Shown piece after piece: positions 43,917-54,217 of a stretch of DNA of 64,000 nt (position 1 is its first letter; each line of letters starts with the position of its first letter). This stretch comes from Helianthus annuus (lineage: Eukaryota; Streptophyta; Magnoliopsida; Asterales; Asteraceae), in assembly GCF_002127325.2 (NCBI RefSeq), contig NC_035449.2:84890463-84954462 (forward strand), written 5' to 3'. The notes beneath the pieces were generated by a model. It was not told the DNA's origin and did not search any database. It worked only from the letters and a program-made list of their open reading frames with translations. Both the position numbers and the translations under genes were made by a program.

Positions 43917-45045
43917 AATGAGAGGTCTCAGTGTCTACTTTCTTTGGAGCTATGGATGTTGGGACAGGTTTAGGCTGCTAGCAAAAAAACAAAAGCTTAT
44001 AACAATTTAAGGTTAATTAATTAAGATACATTAAAATGTGAATATAATGACTATCACTTGCCTGCACAGGTGCCATGTCATCAGTTGATGCCACCTCACA
44101 AATGCATAGAGGCATTCCACATGTGCAATTTGGAGCACCATGTTGTGCGGAAAATCAATACCCGGGTATATACCCAAACAGCCGAACCCCAGTAAAAACT
44201 CGGTTATGTGCACCTCTAGTCCACATTACAAAAATTTGAAGTTAGTTAACAATTCTAGTAAATTTAGTCCACTTTTATAAATAGCTAAGGGAAAATTATC
44301 TAGTTTTTTTGTTGTAATCATTACAAAAATACTTTGGATGATTTTCAATATGTATGAATGTCTCCTTAATTTTGGCTATTTTTTATTCGACCGATTAGGG
44401 ATAAACAATTATAACACAAATTAATTCCTTCATATGTATAGAGATATGTATAGAGTTACTGATAGGCTGAAAGCCTCAAAATCAAGATTTTAGGGATGAA
44501 AACTAGACCTCTAAAATGCAGTTTATGTAGAAAGAAAGTTACATGAAAAAGTTACCTCCCATGGAATTCAAATCATGTATACCGGTCGTGATAAACAAGT
44601 GATCTCATATCATATTTTCCTGCTACTATCTATAGAATAAAAATTTAAGAAATATATAAAAGACAGAAATTCCAAATAAGCTAACACTTGCAATTTCAAT
44701 CAACAGTAAACGCATAAGAAAAATACTAAGAAGTCAATTTATTCACCAATGGCTCGTAGATCACTTCTGAGAGATATGCCAATGTTTTAGCTTCAATCCC
44801 GGTCACATTGACAGTGTAATGTATCCTATAAAGTTAAAAGTATAATTAGGGGTTTTGAAGAATCAAACCAAAATTTAGGCGATAGTAATTATTACTCACT
44901 GAGTCATTGGTCCTCAATCAAATGTGTTAAATTAACTTTTGGTTGAACATGCCTAACTGCAAAAATGCCACTACCATTATCATTGTCTAAACAATGTGCA
45001 AACATCTTTTTCACTTTCCTAGAAGAAGTAGCACCCATGAACTGC
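43917..45045 (-). pseudogene. Exon remnants of an unidentified host gene
   Basis: Four exon-like pieces on the minus strand. About 45045-44892 (GATSSRKVKKMFAHCL ... VNLTHLIEDQ). 44828-44750 (IHYTVNVTGIEAKTLAYLSE, acceptor TTATAG). About 44155-44066 (GAPNCTCGMPLCICE). 43977-43917 (QPKPVPTSIAPKKVDTETSH, stop TAG). The third piece is followed by a possible GC donor, GGCAAGTG. The motif CTCGMPLCIC hints at a metal-binding tail. I do not recognise the family. No start is visible, and TGA follows the first piece in frame, so it is probably a partial duplicate. Confidence 0.4.
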
Positions 45046-45781
45046 AGCCCATAAGTAATTCATGCTTAAACAATGTGCCTAACTTCAAATTCATTTCCAT
45101 TTTGTGGCTGTCACATCCTGAAAGAATGGAAAATTATAACAAATCCGCTTCAAATTCTCAGACACCATATAATGTCTACAAAAGTCATACTTTTATTGCA
45201 AAAATTCATTAAAATAGACCCAAAGGCAGACATCCAAAATTAAAATTATAACATAAATAACTTTTTTCACACATTCAAAACAACTGCTTAGGAACTAATA
45301 ACCACTTAACAAACTAACAACAAAATATAGCAAAATACAGATCTAATAGTTTGTATAGAAACTCAATTTGAACCTTTTGAAGTCAAGTTGAGCTGTTTTG
45401 ATGGCTTAAAACCCAAGATAGAAGAAACAAAGTGGGCAAAATTCCTTACTTTGGTAACAAATTGCAGATGTATCTTACTTCCTCCACTAATTCACTGTTT
45501 TATGGTGTAGATATGTATATTTTCACATGAGAGTGTAGCGATTACACCATCATATTTTAGTTCATATATCAATCACACAAACCCTGAAATAGGAAGACTT
45601 ACTACTAGGTGAACCAGAACTGGCAGGACCGTCGAGCATATTTTGGTTACCCCCAGCCAGAGTCAACACCTCAGGCTTAAAACCATTTGAATCCAACCCT
45701 ATCAACATGTTTAGGTTACTCACAGCAGTAGATCTAGAACCAAATGAGGAGGTGGCTAACCTACAACAATCTGAGTACTAA

Positions 45782-46222
45782 GGGTGAACGGGGCGGTTGC
45801 GGGGTGATTCACCGCGCGGGGAACACCGCCGTCATTCCCCTTCACCACGCGGCAACATCAAAATCGGGGAAGACTCACCGCATTGAATGAGGACCGTTGG
45901 AGCATGGCCGTTTGACTTCAACGACTATATAGCCGTTTATATTTAAAAAAAAAAGTTTTTTAAACTATATAAACACAACCCATTTTAAACAAATTCACAC
46001 CAACCCATTTCCTCATTTCTCCAAAACTAAATTTCTACCCTTATTTTATTTAAAAATTGTGGAAGAAATACCATTTTAAGTATTTTTAATTAATGTTATT
46101 TTTTTATTTTTTTTAATTTAATGTAATGTTTTTTTTTAATTTATTGAACTTTTATTAATTAAGTAGTTTTAAAAAAAGGAAAAAAGTTTAGTTTACCCCA
46201 TGGCATGAGTGGTGACCACCCC
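45782..46222. mobile_element. Possible MITE with GC-rich ends
   Basis: GGGTGAACGGGGCGG at the left and GGTGACCACCCC at the right are weakly inverted, with an AT-rich core. Flanks TAA and TTA do not match, so this is a weak call. Confidence 0.3.
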
Positions 46223-46264
46223 TTATGTTTTTTAGGCAAGAGGGGAGTTACTGTGCGCCCCAGA

Positions 46265-47238
46265 CAAATCTTACATCACTTGGTGAAGACAAATCTTTTA
46301 TATATTTTTTAATTTCCAATCTTTGGCTTCTTTTTAATTGGGTGTGTATTAATGATTTTAATAACTAGTTTTTTATATTGAAGGCGAATTTATCTAACCA
46401 TTCTTCATATGTTGTTGATTCACATATTCGTGTCTTTACGGTCCATATAAAGCGCGTTAGCTACTTGGAAGGGGGTTAGAAGGGTGGTTGGGTAATTCCT
46501 TGTCTCGTTCACTGTATAAATCCTGCGAGAACCTGGTTCAAGCTTACTACTACTTCATGGTTTGGGCGTTACTATGCGCCCCAGAAGAAAGTAGGAAACC
46601 GCTTGAATCCCTTATCTATAAACTACTATTAAAACTTTAAACTAACCCTGCGAGGACTGTATCCTTGCTGACTCAGACCAAAGTGTTGAGGGTAACGCTG
46701 CCTGGAAGGGGGCCTACCACTTTTTGCATTAATAACTTACTTAATTATCTTTCAATAATCCGACCTTGCGGGACTGTATCCCTGCTGACTCAGACCAATA
46801 GGTTGAGGGTAACGCTGCCTGGAAGAAGGCCTACTACTATAACTTAAAGGTAATCTCTTAAAATGCCCAAAGTGCGGAAATCATTAAAGGATACATAAAA
46901 GAGGAGTTGAAACCAAGTGATTCCTTCTTGTCTATTTGTTTTTCCTTATATTCTATTTTTGTTTTTTTTAGTTTATCTTTTCATAACTTTAAAACCTTTT
47001 TGTCAAAGTTTGGTTAGATTAGACGTTAACGATAAGCCGGTATTAAAAGCTCTTGTGTCCTTGGACGACCTCGGTATCTTGCCATCACTATACTATGTCC
47101 TCGATGGGTACACTTGCCCTAACATGGGTGTAGAGTGATAGTATTATATCGTGTTTTATAAATTTAAAACTTGAATCGGCGAGTAAAAACAACTAAAATA
47201 TATCTTAAAAATATATACACACGCACGCACGTCAAGAG
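46265..47238 (+). repeat. Diverged Athila LTR fragment (3' ~1 kb)
   Basis: It parallels 52806-53816 of the Athila element F: TTACATCACTTGGTGAAGAC, then GACTGTATCC.TGCTGACTC twice, then TTAAAAGCTCTTGTGTCCTT and the terminal CACACGCACG...TCA. The U3 half is missing. Its right end (TCA) joins directly to the RT reading of element E at about 47239, as if a solo LTR had inserted there. Confidence 0.75.
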
Positions 47239-47239
47239 G

Positions 47240-49367
47240 TCTAGTTTCTTGGACATGTAATTAGTGAGCGTGGTATCCAAGTGGATCCCGCCAAAATTGA
47301 AGCTATCATGAATTGGGAAGCACCCAAGACTCCATCTGAAATCCTAGTTTCTTTGGATTGGCCGGTTCTTATAGGAGGTTCATTGACAACTTCTCAAGAA
47401 TAGCCACTCCTTTGACTACGTTGACCCGTAAGAATGTCAAGTTTGACTGGGGTCCAAAACAGCAGGAATCCTTTGAGATTCTAAAATACAAATTGAGCAG
47501 TGCTCCTGTCTTAACCCTACCTGAAGGGATTGAAGACTTTGTTGTATATTGTGATGCTTCGCACATAAGAATGGGTTGTGTACTAATGCAAAGAGGCAAA
47601 GTGATTGCATATGCATCACAACAACTTAAAGTGCACGAAAAGAATAACACCACCCATGATCTAGAATTGGGTGTCGTTATATTCGCACTAAAGTTGTGGA
47701 GACATTATCTGTATGGCACAAAGTATATTACATACACAAACCATAAAAGTCTCCAACATCTGTTTAATCAGAAAGATTTAAACATGCGACAACGCCGTTG
47801 GATGGAAACTTTAAATAATTACGAATGTGAGATTCGTTACCATCCCGGTAAGGCAAATGTTGTTGCCGACACATTGAGTCGCAAAGAAAGGGTTAAACCT
47901 ATCAGGGTTAACGCCAAAAGCATTGAGCTACGTACTAGCTTGAATGAGAAGATGCTAGATGCTCAAAAACAAGCCTTATTAGAAGCAAATGCTTCTAATA
48001 AAGGATTAGGTGGAACTGTTGAGCAGTTAGCCCCTGGAAGTGATGGAATCCTGAGATTTAATAATCGCATTTGGGTTTCTATCTTTGGAGGACTTAGAGA
48101 TTTGATTCTCTAGGAAGCTCATAATTCCAGATATTATGTACATCCTGGAGGAGATAAAATGTACCAAGCTTTGAAAAGAAATTATTGGTGGATTAGTATG
48201 AAGAAATCCATAGCCAATTATATAGCTAAATGTCTGACATGTTCGCAAGTTAAAGCCGAACATCAGAAACTGTTAGGACTGCTACAACAACTTGCAATTC
48301 CCACATGGAAATATGAGATGGTAACTATGGATTTGAAAACCAAGTTACCAAAGACCAAACGTGGAAATGATACGATTTGGGTGATTGTCAATAGACTGAG
48401 TAAGTCAGCCCATTTTCTGCCGATCAAGAAAACTTTTAGTTCCGACAAATTGGCCAAATTATATGTGGACAATATTTTTTCCTTACATGGAGTGCCAGTA
48501 TCTATTATATCTGATAGAGATACTAGATACATATCTCATTTTTGGAAAAGTTTCCTACAATCATTGGGCACATGATTAAATTTCAGTACGACTTACCATC
48601 CACAGACTGATGGACAGAGTGAGCGTACCATTCAAACATTGGAAGACATGCTGAGAGCATGTGTCATTGATTTAGGTGGTAGTTGGGATGACAGCCTACC
48701 CCCAATTGAATTCTCTTACAATAATAGTTATCATACTAGTATCAAGGCCGCTCCATTTGAAGCCTTGTATGGGAGAAGGTGTAGAACGCTCGTTTGTTGG
48801 GCTGAAGTTGGGGAAGGCCAACTATCAGGACCTGAGATAGTCCTGGAAACCATAGAAAAGATTATTCAAATCCGTTATAGGCTCAAAGCTGCCCGTGATA
48901 GGCAGACGAGCTATGCTGATAAGAGGAGTAAACCTCTTAAGTTCCAAATTGGGGACAAAGTTTTATTGAAAGTATCACCCTGGAAAGATGTGATGAGATT
49001 TGGAAAGAAGGGCAAGTTGAGCCCGAGATACATTGGACCATTCGAGATAATTGAATGTGTCGGTTCCGTGACTTATAGACTTAAGCTACCTGAGGAACTC
49101 AGTGGAATCCATGATGTATTCCACATATGTAATTTAAAGAAATGTTTAGCCGATGAGTCGCTAGCAATGTCACACCATGATGTGCTGATTGATGAAAACC
49201 TGAGGTTCATTGAGAAACCAATTTCGATTGAGGATCCACAGGTTAAAAAGCTTCGAAACAAAATGATCCCCATCGTGAAAGTCAAATGGGATGCCCACCG
49301 TGGTCCAGAATATACATTGGAGGTTGAATCCCATATGAGACAAAAGTACCCCTATCTTTTTGAATAA
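47240..49367 (+). pseudogene. Element E pol: RT end, RNase H, integrase, tail (broken)
   Basis: RT thumb ([19 protein letters not shown]) reads at 47250-47345, then about 1-2 bp are lost near 47345 and the frame continues from 47358 to 49367. RNase H has YCDAS, but the third catalytic Asp is replaced (YTNHKSL where YTDHKSL is usual). Integrase shows the HHCC finger (CLTCSQVKAEH), IISDRDTRY and TDGQSERT. In-frame stops: TAG 48111-48113 and TGA 48573-48575. The C-terminus has [26 protein letters not shown] and the [16 protein letters not shown] tail. It is dead but much less decayed than element A. Confidence 0.88.
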
Positions 49368-49573
49368 AATCTCGAGGACGAGATTTCTTTTAAGGGAGTG
49401 TGGATGTAAAACCTCGGAAAAATTTTATCGAATCAAATGGCAACACGTGTCCAATCAACTCTCAAATATGCCAAGTTATTTGGACGAGAGGGACTAATTG
49501 TGTATATTTGTGGAAGATTGGATGTGGAGGGACTAAATATGTCAACATGCCAAAGATTTAGCCTCTGAGTGAC

Positions 49574-49750
49574 CCTTACGGACCACAAAGCCTAAAGCGT
49601 TACGAACCGTAAGGCAAATAAAACATTGTATCTGGCAGTCGGTTACCGACCATAAGGATTAATACTTTACGGACCGTAAGCATTTGAAAACTATGGGCGC
49701 CAAGGGTCCTTACGGACCGTAAGCTGCCAACCCTTACGGTCTGTAAGGGA
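49574..49750. repeat. Six palindromes CTTACGGACCGTAAG in paired spacing
   Basis: Centres near 49581, 49606, 49649, 49673, 49716 and 49740 give spacings of 25, 43, 24, 43 and 24 bp. Three pairs therefore recur every ~67 bp. The fifth copy is perfect, the fourth nearly so and the others degenerate. Confidence 0.85.
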
Positions 49751-49913
49751 TTACAACTAGCAATTTCTAGCAGACTGCCATGGCAGCCTGCATGCCATGC
49801 CACTTATGTCGCAATTTTGAGCTATCTCTCAGCTTCCTACACGTCAATGGACACTAATCTTCATCAGGGGAAGCTTAGGAACACTTGGCATGATCTAGAT
49901 CATCATGTTCAAG

Positions 49914-49921
49914 TATAAATA
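49914..49921 (+). promoter_or_regulatory. TATA box in the LTR of element E
   Basis: TATAAATA lies about 165 bp downstream of the palindrome cluster. Confidence 0.6.
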
Positions 49922-51267
49922 GCATCCAAGGTCACCTCATTTCCTTGCTCATTCACTTCTTCTCTTCTAATACACTCTTGGAGTTGTTTCCTGATCAAAA
50001 GGAAACCTCCCACTGAGTTCTTATTCCTCCTAGAACACCTGTAAGTGTTCTTTCATAGTTCTTTTATTTTGTTGGGTATGTTATTAGCCGAAAGTCAAGC
50101 AAATTGACTTTTGCTTTGACTTTCGGTTAGGACCATTATGGTCAAGCCAATGTTCGAATCGAACATGGATACGTGATCATAATAAGTTAGGTGATAATCC
50201 TCTATGAGGGCACCTCCTGAAGATCACGTTAAGTTGGTCAAAGGACGAGTCAAGTACTTGTGAGGGTAGAAACCACATTCTATCCGATCCCCGCTTAATC
50301 TAGCGAACCGTACCGTTTTCTTTATATTATTAAACCGGTCCAAGTCATATGACTTGAATAAGACCCGTTAACATTATAGTGGATAATAATTCCAATCATT
50401 CCAGACTAATGGCGTCTAGTAAATTTCAACCTTGTTAGTTGTTTGTAAAGATTTAAGCTCAGGTACATACTCTTAACCTATTTTCCCTATACGGGCTTGG
50501 GATACGGTAAATTATTACCGCTTTGTCATGTATAGGATCAATGAGCTATGTGTTCAAGAATCCAAATAACCTATTTTAATTCGTATTGCTTGATAACTTA
50601 AACATTGTGGGTTAATGCGACCGTGTCTTGGATATCCTCGGCTCATTTAATTGGAAATGGCCATGACCTAAGCACGGGGTGTAGGCATACACCTGACAGA
50701 TGCTAATGCTATGATAAAATATTTTTATAACCTAATATGGGTTTACCCAATAAGGGTATTAAAGTGGTGTGTCGGTTAATCATCTTCTCGACATAGTTTT
50801 CGGGCCCCATATGTATTGACAAGCATGTAATACTGATAACAAGAGATATAGTTTATCCCAAGTTATTTATGAAAATATATGTACCATATGGTACATAAAA
50901 TGATTTTGAAATATTTTCAAAATGTGTCGGTTATTTGTATTTACCAGTGAAAACTGACGTATCTTCAAAAGACTAAGCGCAGGTTGTAAAGAACGTAAAT
51001 AGATTGGAAGCTGCCCGGTAATTGCTTAATGGAATTTGCAACTCCATGCAAAAAGCCTAGTGGTCTTACATAATCTTTTGTTATTCGATCCGCCTGTGGA
51101 TCTTTTATATACTTTCGGTCTACATAATATTCGAACTTTTGGACATTTGTAATTTGTAATAATTATTTTATACTCCCAAGACTTCCGCTGTGTTATTGTG
51201 AATATCTATATCAATTTGTCACACATAAACCCCAAGTCCGGGCCCACCGGGAAATCAGGGTGTGACA

Positions 51268-51545
51268 ACTCTCTTTGGGATTCTTGTATTAAGGCTATTC
51301 ACGACGTCTCCTTTCAACATTGTGACGACCTTGGTAAGAAGTATTTCTCTGGTACTTGGGCAAACATCATAAAAAGGGAAAAAGACCTTCTCAACCCTAA
51401 TTCCTCTATCCTTAGCCTTTTCTAGAAGTAAGTAGGCACGGGAGATAGTACTTTGTTTTGGGAACAACCATGGTTCAGGCTCATCCCTTACAAAGATATT
51501 TTCCCGAATCTCTATAATCTTGATAGGCACAAGAATTGTGTTATG
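51268..51545 (+). pseudogene. LINE (L1-type) 3' fragment, zf-RVT region
   Basis: Peptides SLWDSCIKAIHDVSF, GTWANIIKREKDL, then after a stop near 51424 GDSTLFWEQPWFR and FPNLYNLDRHKNCVMSQRV. The spacing and the LFW..PW and FPNLY..D..K motifs match the region after RT in plant L1 elements. The left part is removed by element E. No frame is long enough to be functional. Confidence 0.65.
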
Positions 51546-52123
51546 TCGCAAAGGGTTATCTTTAGGCTGCTCGGTATGGTTCCCGTCTCCACCCCGGCGC
51601 TGCCACGTCACCACCGTCCTCCCACGCCGCCCCCCTCCGTCCCCCTCCGTCCCGTCCTCCACGTCCCTTTTTGGCCGTTTGCGATGGAGCATAAATGTGG
51701 GGCACATGTCTTAAAGTAGCCGTTACACATACCTGGTGAAATTGTGGGTGTGTTGAAGATGAAGTGCAGGCCTCCATGATGTTTGGGTGCAAAATTTGGG
51801 CACCATGTTTAACTGGATGCAACTACCACCACATAATCTTGTGTTTGAAAGTGAAGGGGGAGGATAAGGATGTTTTACACTTGGCTCCCCTACACTTTAG
51901 GGTATGTGTGAACAGGTCCACATGGTTTATATTTTGGCAAGATTTCCCTTGTGCTTTATAATTGGTATCACATCATATAATATGTTTTTTTTAGTTTATG
52001 TAATGTTTTTTAATATTAACGAAAATATTTTGTTATTTTATTTGTTAAATGTTAAAAAAAAGTAGAAGATTAAAAAAAATAAAAAAACATAAAAGTGGTG
52101 GGGAGGACTATGACTAGGACCAT
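51546..52123. other. Intergenic stretch, possibly a MITE
   Basis: A CpG-rich block (51585-51670) is followed by AT-rich sequence and a right end GGGGAGGACTATGACTAGGACC that is weakly inverted to GGCTGCTCGGTATGGTTCCC at 51565. No matching duplication was found. ACCAT at 52119-52123 would be the target duplication of element F. Confidence 0.3.
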
Positions 52124-53816
52124 TGATGTGTGTAAAATGCAACATATAAATCACACCAATTAAGGCATAAAACTAACCCTTTTTTAAGTACTAATGTTGG
52201 AAAAAGAGTGTTTTTGTCTTCCTTTTGTATTTTCAGGATGAAATGAGCTCAAAATCACAAAAGAAGCAAAAAGACAACTAATTCTACCATAAATACAAGA
52301 AAAGGAACAAAAGTGGACTGCCCGGACCCTCAACGGCACCTCCCAAGGCAAAGGAGAAGAAACAGAGTCTGAACACGCCCCGTGTCCAGCGAACACGGGG
52401 GCGTGCCCAGGAAGCAGCAGAAAAGACAAACCGGTAGAAGCTTCCATTGCCCACCACGGGGCCGTGTCCAGCGGGCACGGGGGCGTGGTGAAAGTACAGC
52501 AGGCGCATTAATTGTAATTCGCAATTACAATTAATGAAGTGAGAGAATGTCAGACGGGCACGGGGCCATGTCCAGCGGACACGGGGCCGTGTCCAGCCTT
52601 CTGTTCAGCCTATAAATAGAGGAGCTTGGCTTCATTCTCTCTCATCCCTTGGCACACCACCTCTCTCACACCTCATCCACCACCCACCACCACCATAACA
52701 CCATCATCCACCACCATCATCCATTGTCCATCGTTGAGTGTGTGAGTCGTCTCGGGATCCAAGATTGATCGTAAGAGTTCTTGACAATCAAGGCCATGTT
52801 TGCCTAAGTCTCTTACATCACTTGGTGAAGACAAGTGTTTAGTTTAATACTTTTTATTTTTAATCTTTTGCACTTTTTATTTGGTTTTGTATTAATGACT
52901 TTAATAACTAGTTACTTATGTTGAAGGTGATCTTTCCTTATCGTTTGTCCGTGGTGTCTTGGCATTATTTTACTGTCTATATAAAATAAAAGATTTTCAC
53001 CATTCATATCTCCACGGTCTATATGGAGGTATGTTGGCTACCTGGTCGGGGGTTAAGGGAACGGTTTGGTAAGGGTCTTGCCCTTGTTCAGCGTTTAGAG
53101 GTCCTGCTTGGGACCTGGGTCAAATTTAGTAGGATCTCCTTCAATACCCATAGGTATTGGATGGCGGGGATCCAAACTCTTTGACCCCCTCATAAGTTAA
53201 CTACTATTAATACTATAACCCGGCTATTTAGGACTGTATCCCTGCTGACTCAGACTAGTTAGCCGAGGGTAACGTCACCGCCAAAAGCGGGGCCTACCAC
53301 AATTTGCATTAATAACTTAATTCATTATCTTTCAATAATCCGACCCTTTAGGATTGTATCCTTGCTGACTCAAACTACTGGGTTGAGGGTAACGTCGCCT
53401 TCAAAAGGGGGGCCTACTACAATAACTAAGATAATCTCTTAAACAAGTGCAAAAGTGCGAAAATAATCAAAGGTTATACTAATACACGTGTCGGATCCAA
53501 GTGATTCATCTTGTCTATCTGTTTTTATTTTATTTTTATTTTCAGCATTTAGTTAGTTTTTATTTTTCTTAGTTTAAAACATTTTTCTCACTTTTTGATT
53601 TGATTAGACGTTGAGGATAAACCGGTATTAAAAGCTCTTGTGTCCTTGGACGACCTCGGTATCTTACCAACACTATACTACGTCCACGATGGGTGCACTT
53701 GCCCATATGTGTGTTTAGTGTTAGTGAATATCGTGTTTTATAAATTTAAAACTTGGCTAAAAGTGTAAAAAGGGCTTAAATACTCATCAAAATAATATTA
53801 CACTACACACACATCA
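52124..53816 (+). repeat. 5' LTR of element F
   Basis: Starts TGATGTGTGTAAAATGC and ends CACACATCA. TATA at 52611-52619, preceded by three GC-rich palindrome pairs in U3. A (CACCAT/CATCCA)-rich stretch near 52670-52735 lies in the transcribed leader. Confidence 0.93.
52611..52619 (+). promoter_or_regulatory. TATA box in the LTR of element F
   Basis: TATAAATAG lies 14 bp after the third palindrome pair; the same box is at 62833-62841. Confidence 0.75.
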
Positions 53817-53822
53817 AGTTTT

Positions 53823-53840
53823 TGGCGCCGCTGCCGGGGA
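53823..53840 (+). promoter_or_regulatory. Primer-binding site of element F (tRNA-Asp type)
   Basis: TGGCGCCGCTGCCGGGGA lies six bases after the LTR. It is the usual Athila-group site with one difference from the common form. Confidence 0.85.
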
Positions 53841-54217
53841 CACAAGGATTTTAAGAAAGCTTAAAATCGACGGCCTAATCAGTTTTTCAAAACCTTTTTT
53901 AAAACGCGCGCATTTTTCTGCATTTTAGTTTAGTTTTGCATTTACAGTTGCCTGAACACGGGGCCGTGCTCACTGAACACGCCCCCGTGCTGCATATTTT
54001 TAGTTAGATACCCAGATACAGAGTCTGAACACGGGGCCGTGCTCACTGAACACGCCCCCGTGCTCAACGTGACCAGTAAATTTAATTAAAACGCCCAGAT
54101 ACAGACCCTGAACACGGGGCCGTGTTCACCCAACACGGGGCCGTGTCCAGCTTCTGTTTCCGTCTTATTTTTGTTTTCTGGTCCCGAGACTCAGTTGTGG
54201 TCTGTTGAGTGATTCTT

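Larger units (their letters stand above)
47239..51267 (+). mobile_element. Element E: Ty3/gypsy Tekay/Del-type element, 3' part
   Basis: Contains the end of RT, RNase H, integrase and chromodomain-like tail, a purine tract and a 1.86-kb 3' LTR. The 5' part is replaced by the Athila LTR fragment. The protein is related to element A but clearly a different copy. At its right edge it abuts a LINE fragment, the probable target. Confidence 0.85.
49405..51267 (+). repeat. 3' LTR of element E
   Basis: Starts TGTAAAACCTCGG after the purine tract TTTTAAGGGAGTGTGGA and ends AGGGTGTGACA. TATA box TATAAATA at 49914-49921. The U3 part (49574-49750) holds six copies of a CTTACGGACCGTAAG palindrome. Only one LTR is present, so its age cannot be estimated. 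Confidence 0.8.

Noticed and set aside
51562..51822. Arg/Gly-rich frames at the CpG-rich block
   Set aside because: Overlapping frames on both strands in a short GC-rich repeat; no recognisable protein.
52184..52524. Minus-strand open frames in the LTR of element F (also at 62398-62747)
   Set aside because: They are shadows of the palindrome-rich U3 and are duplicated only because both LTRs carry them; no domain or codon signal.
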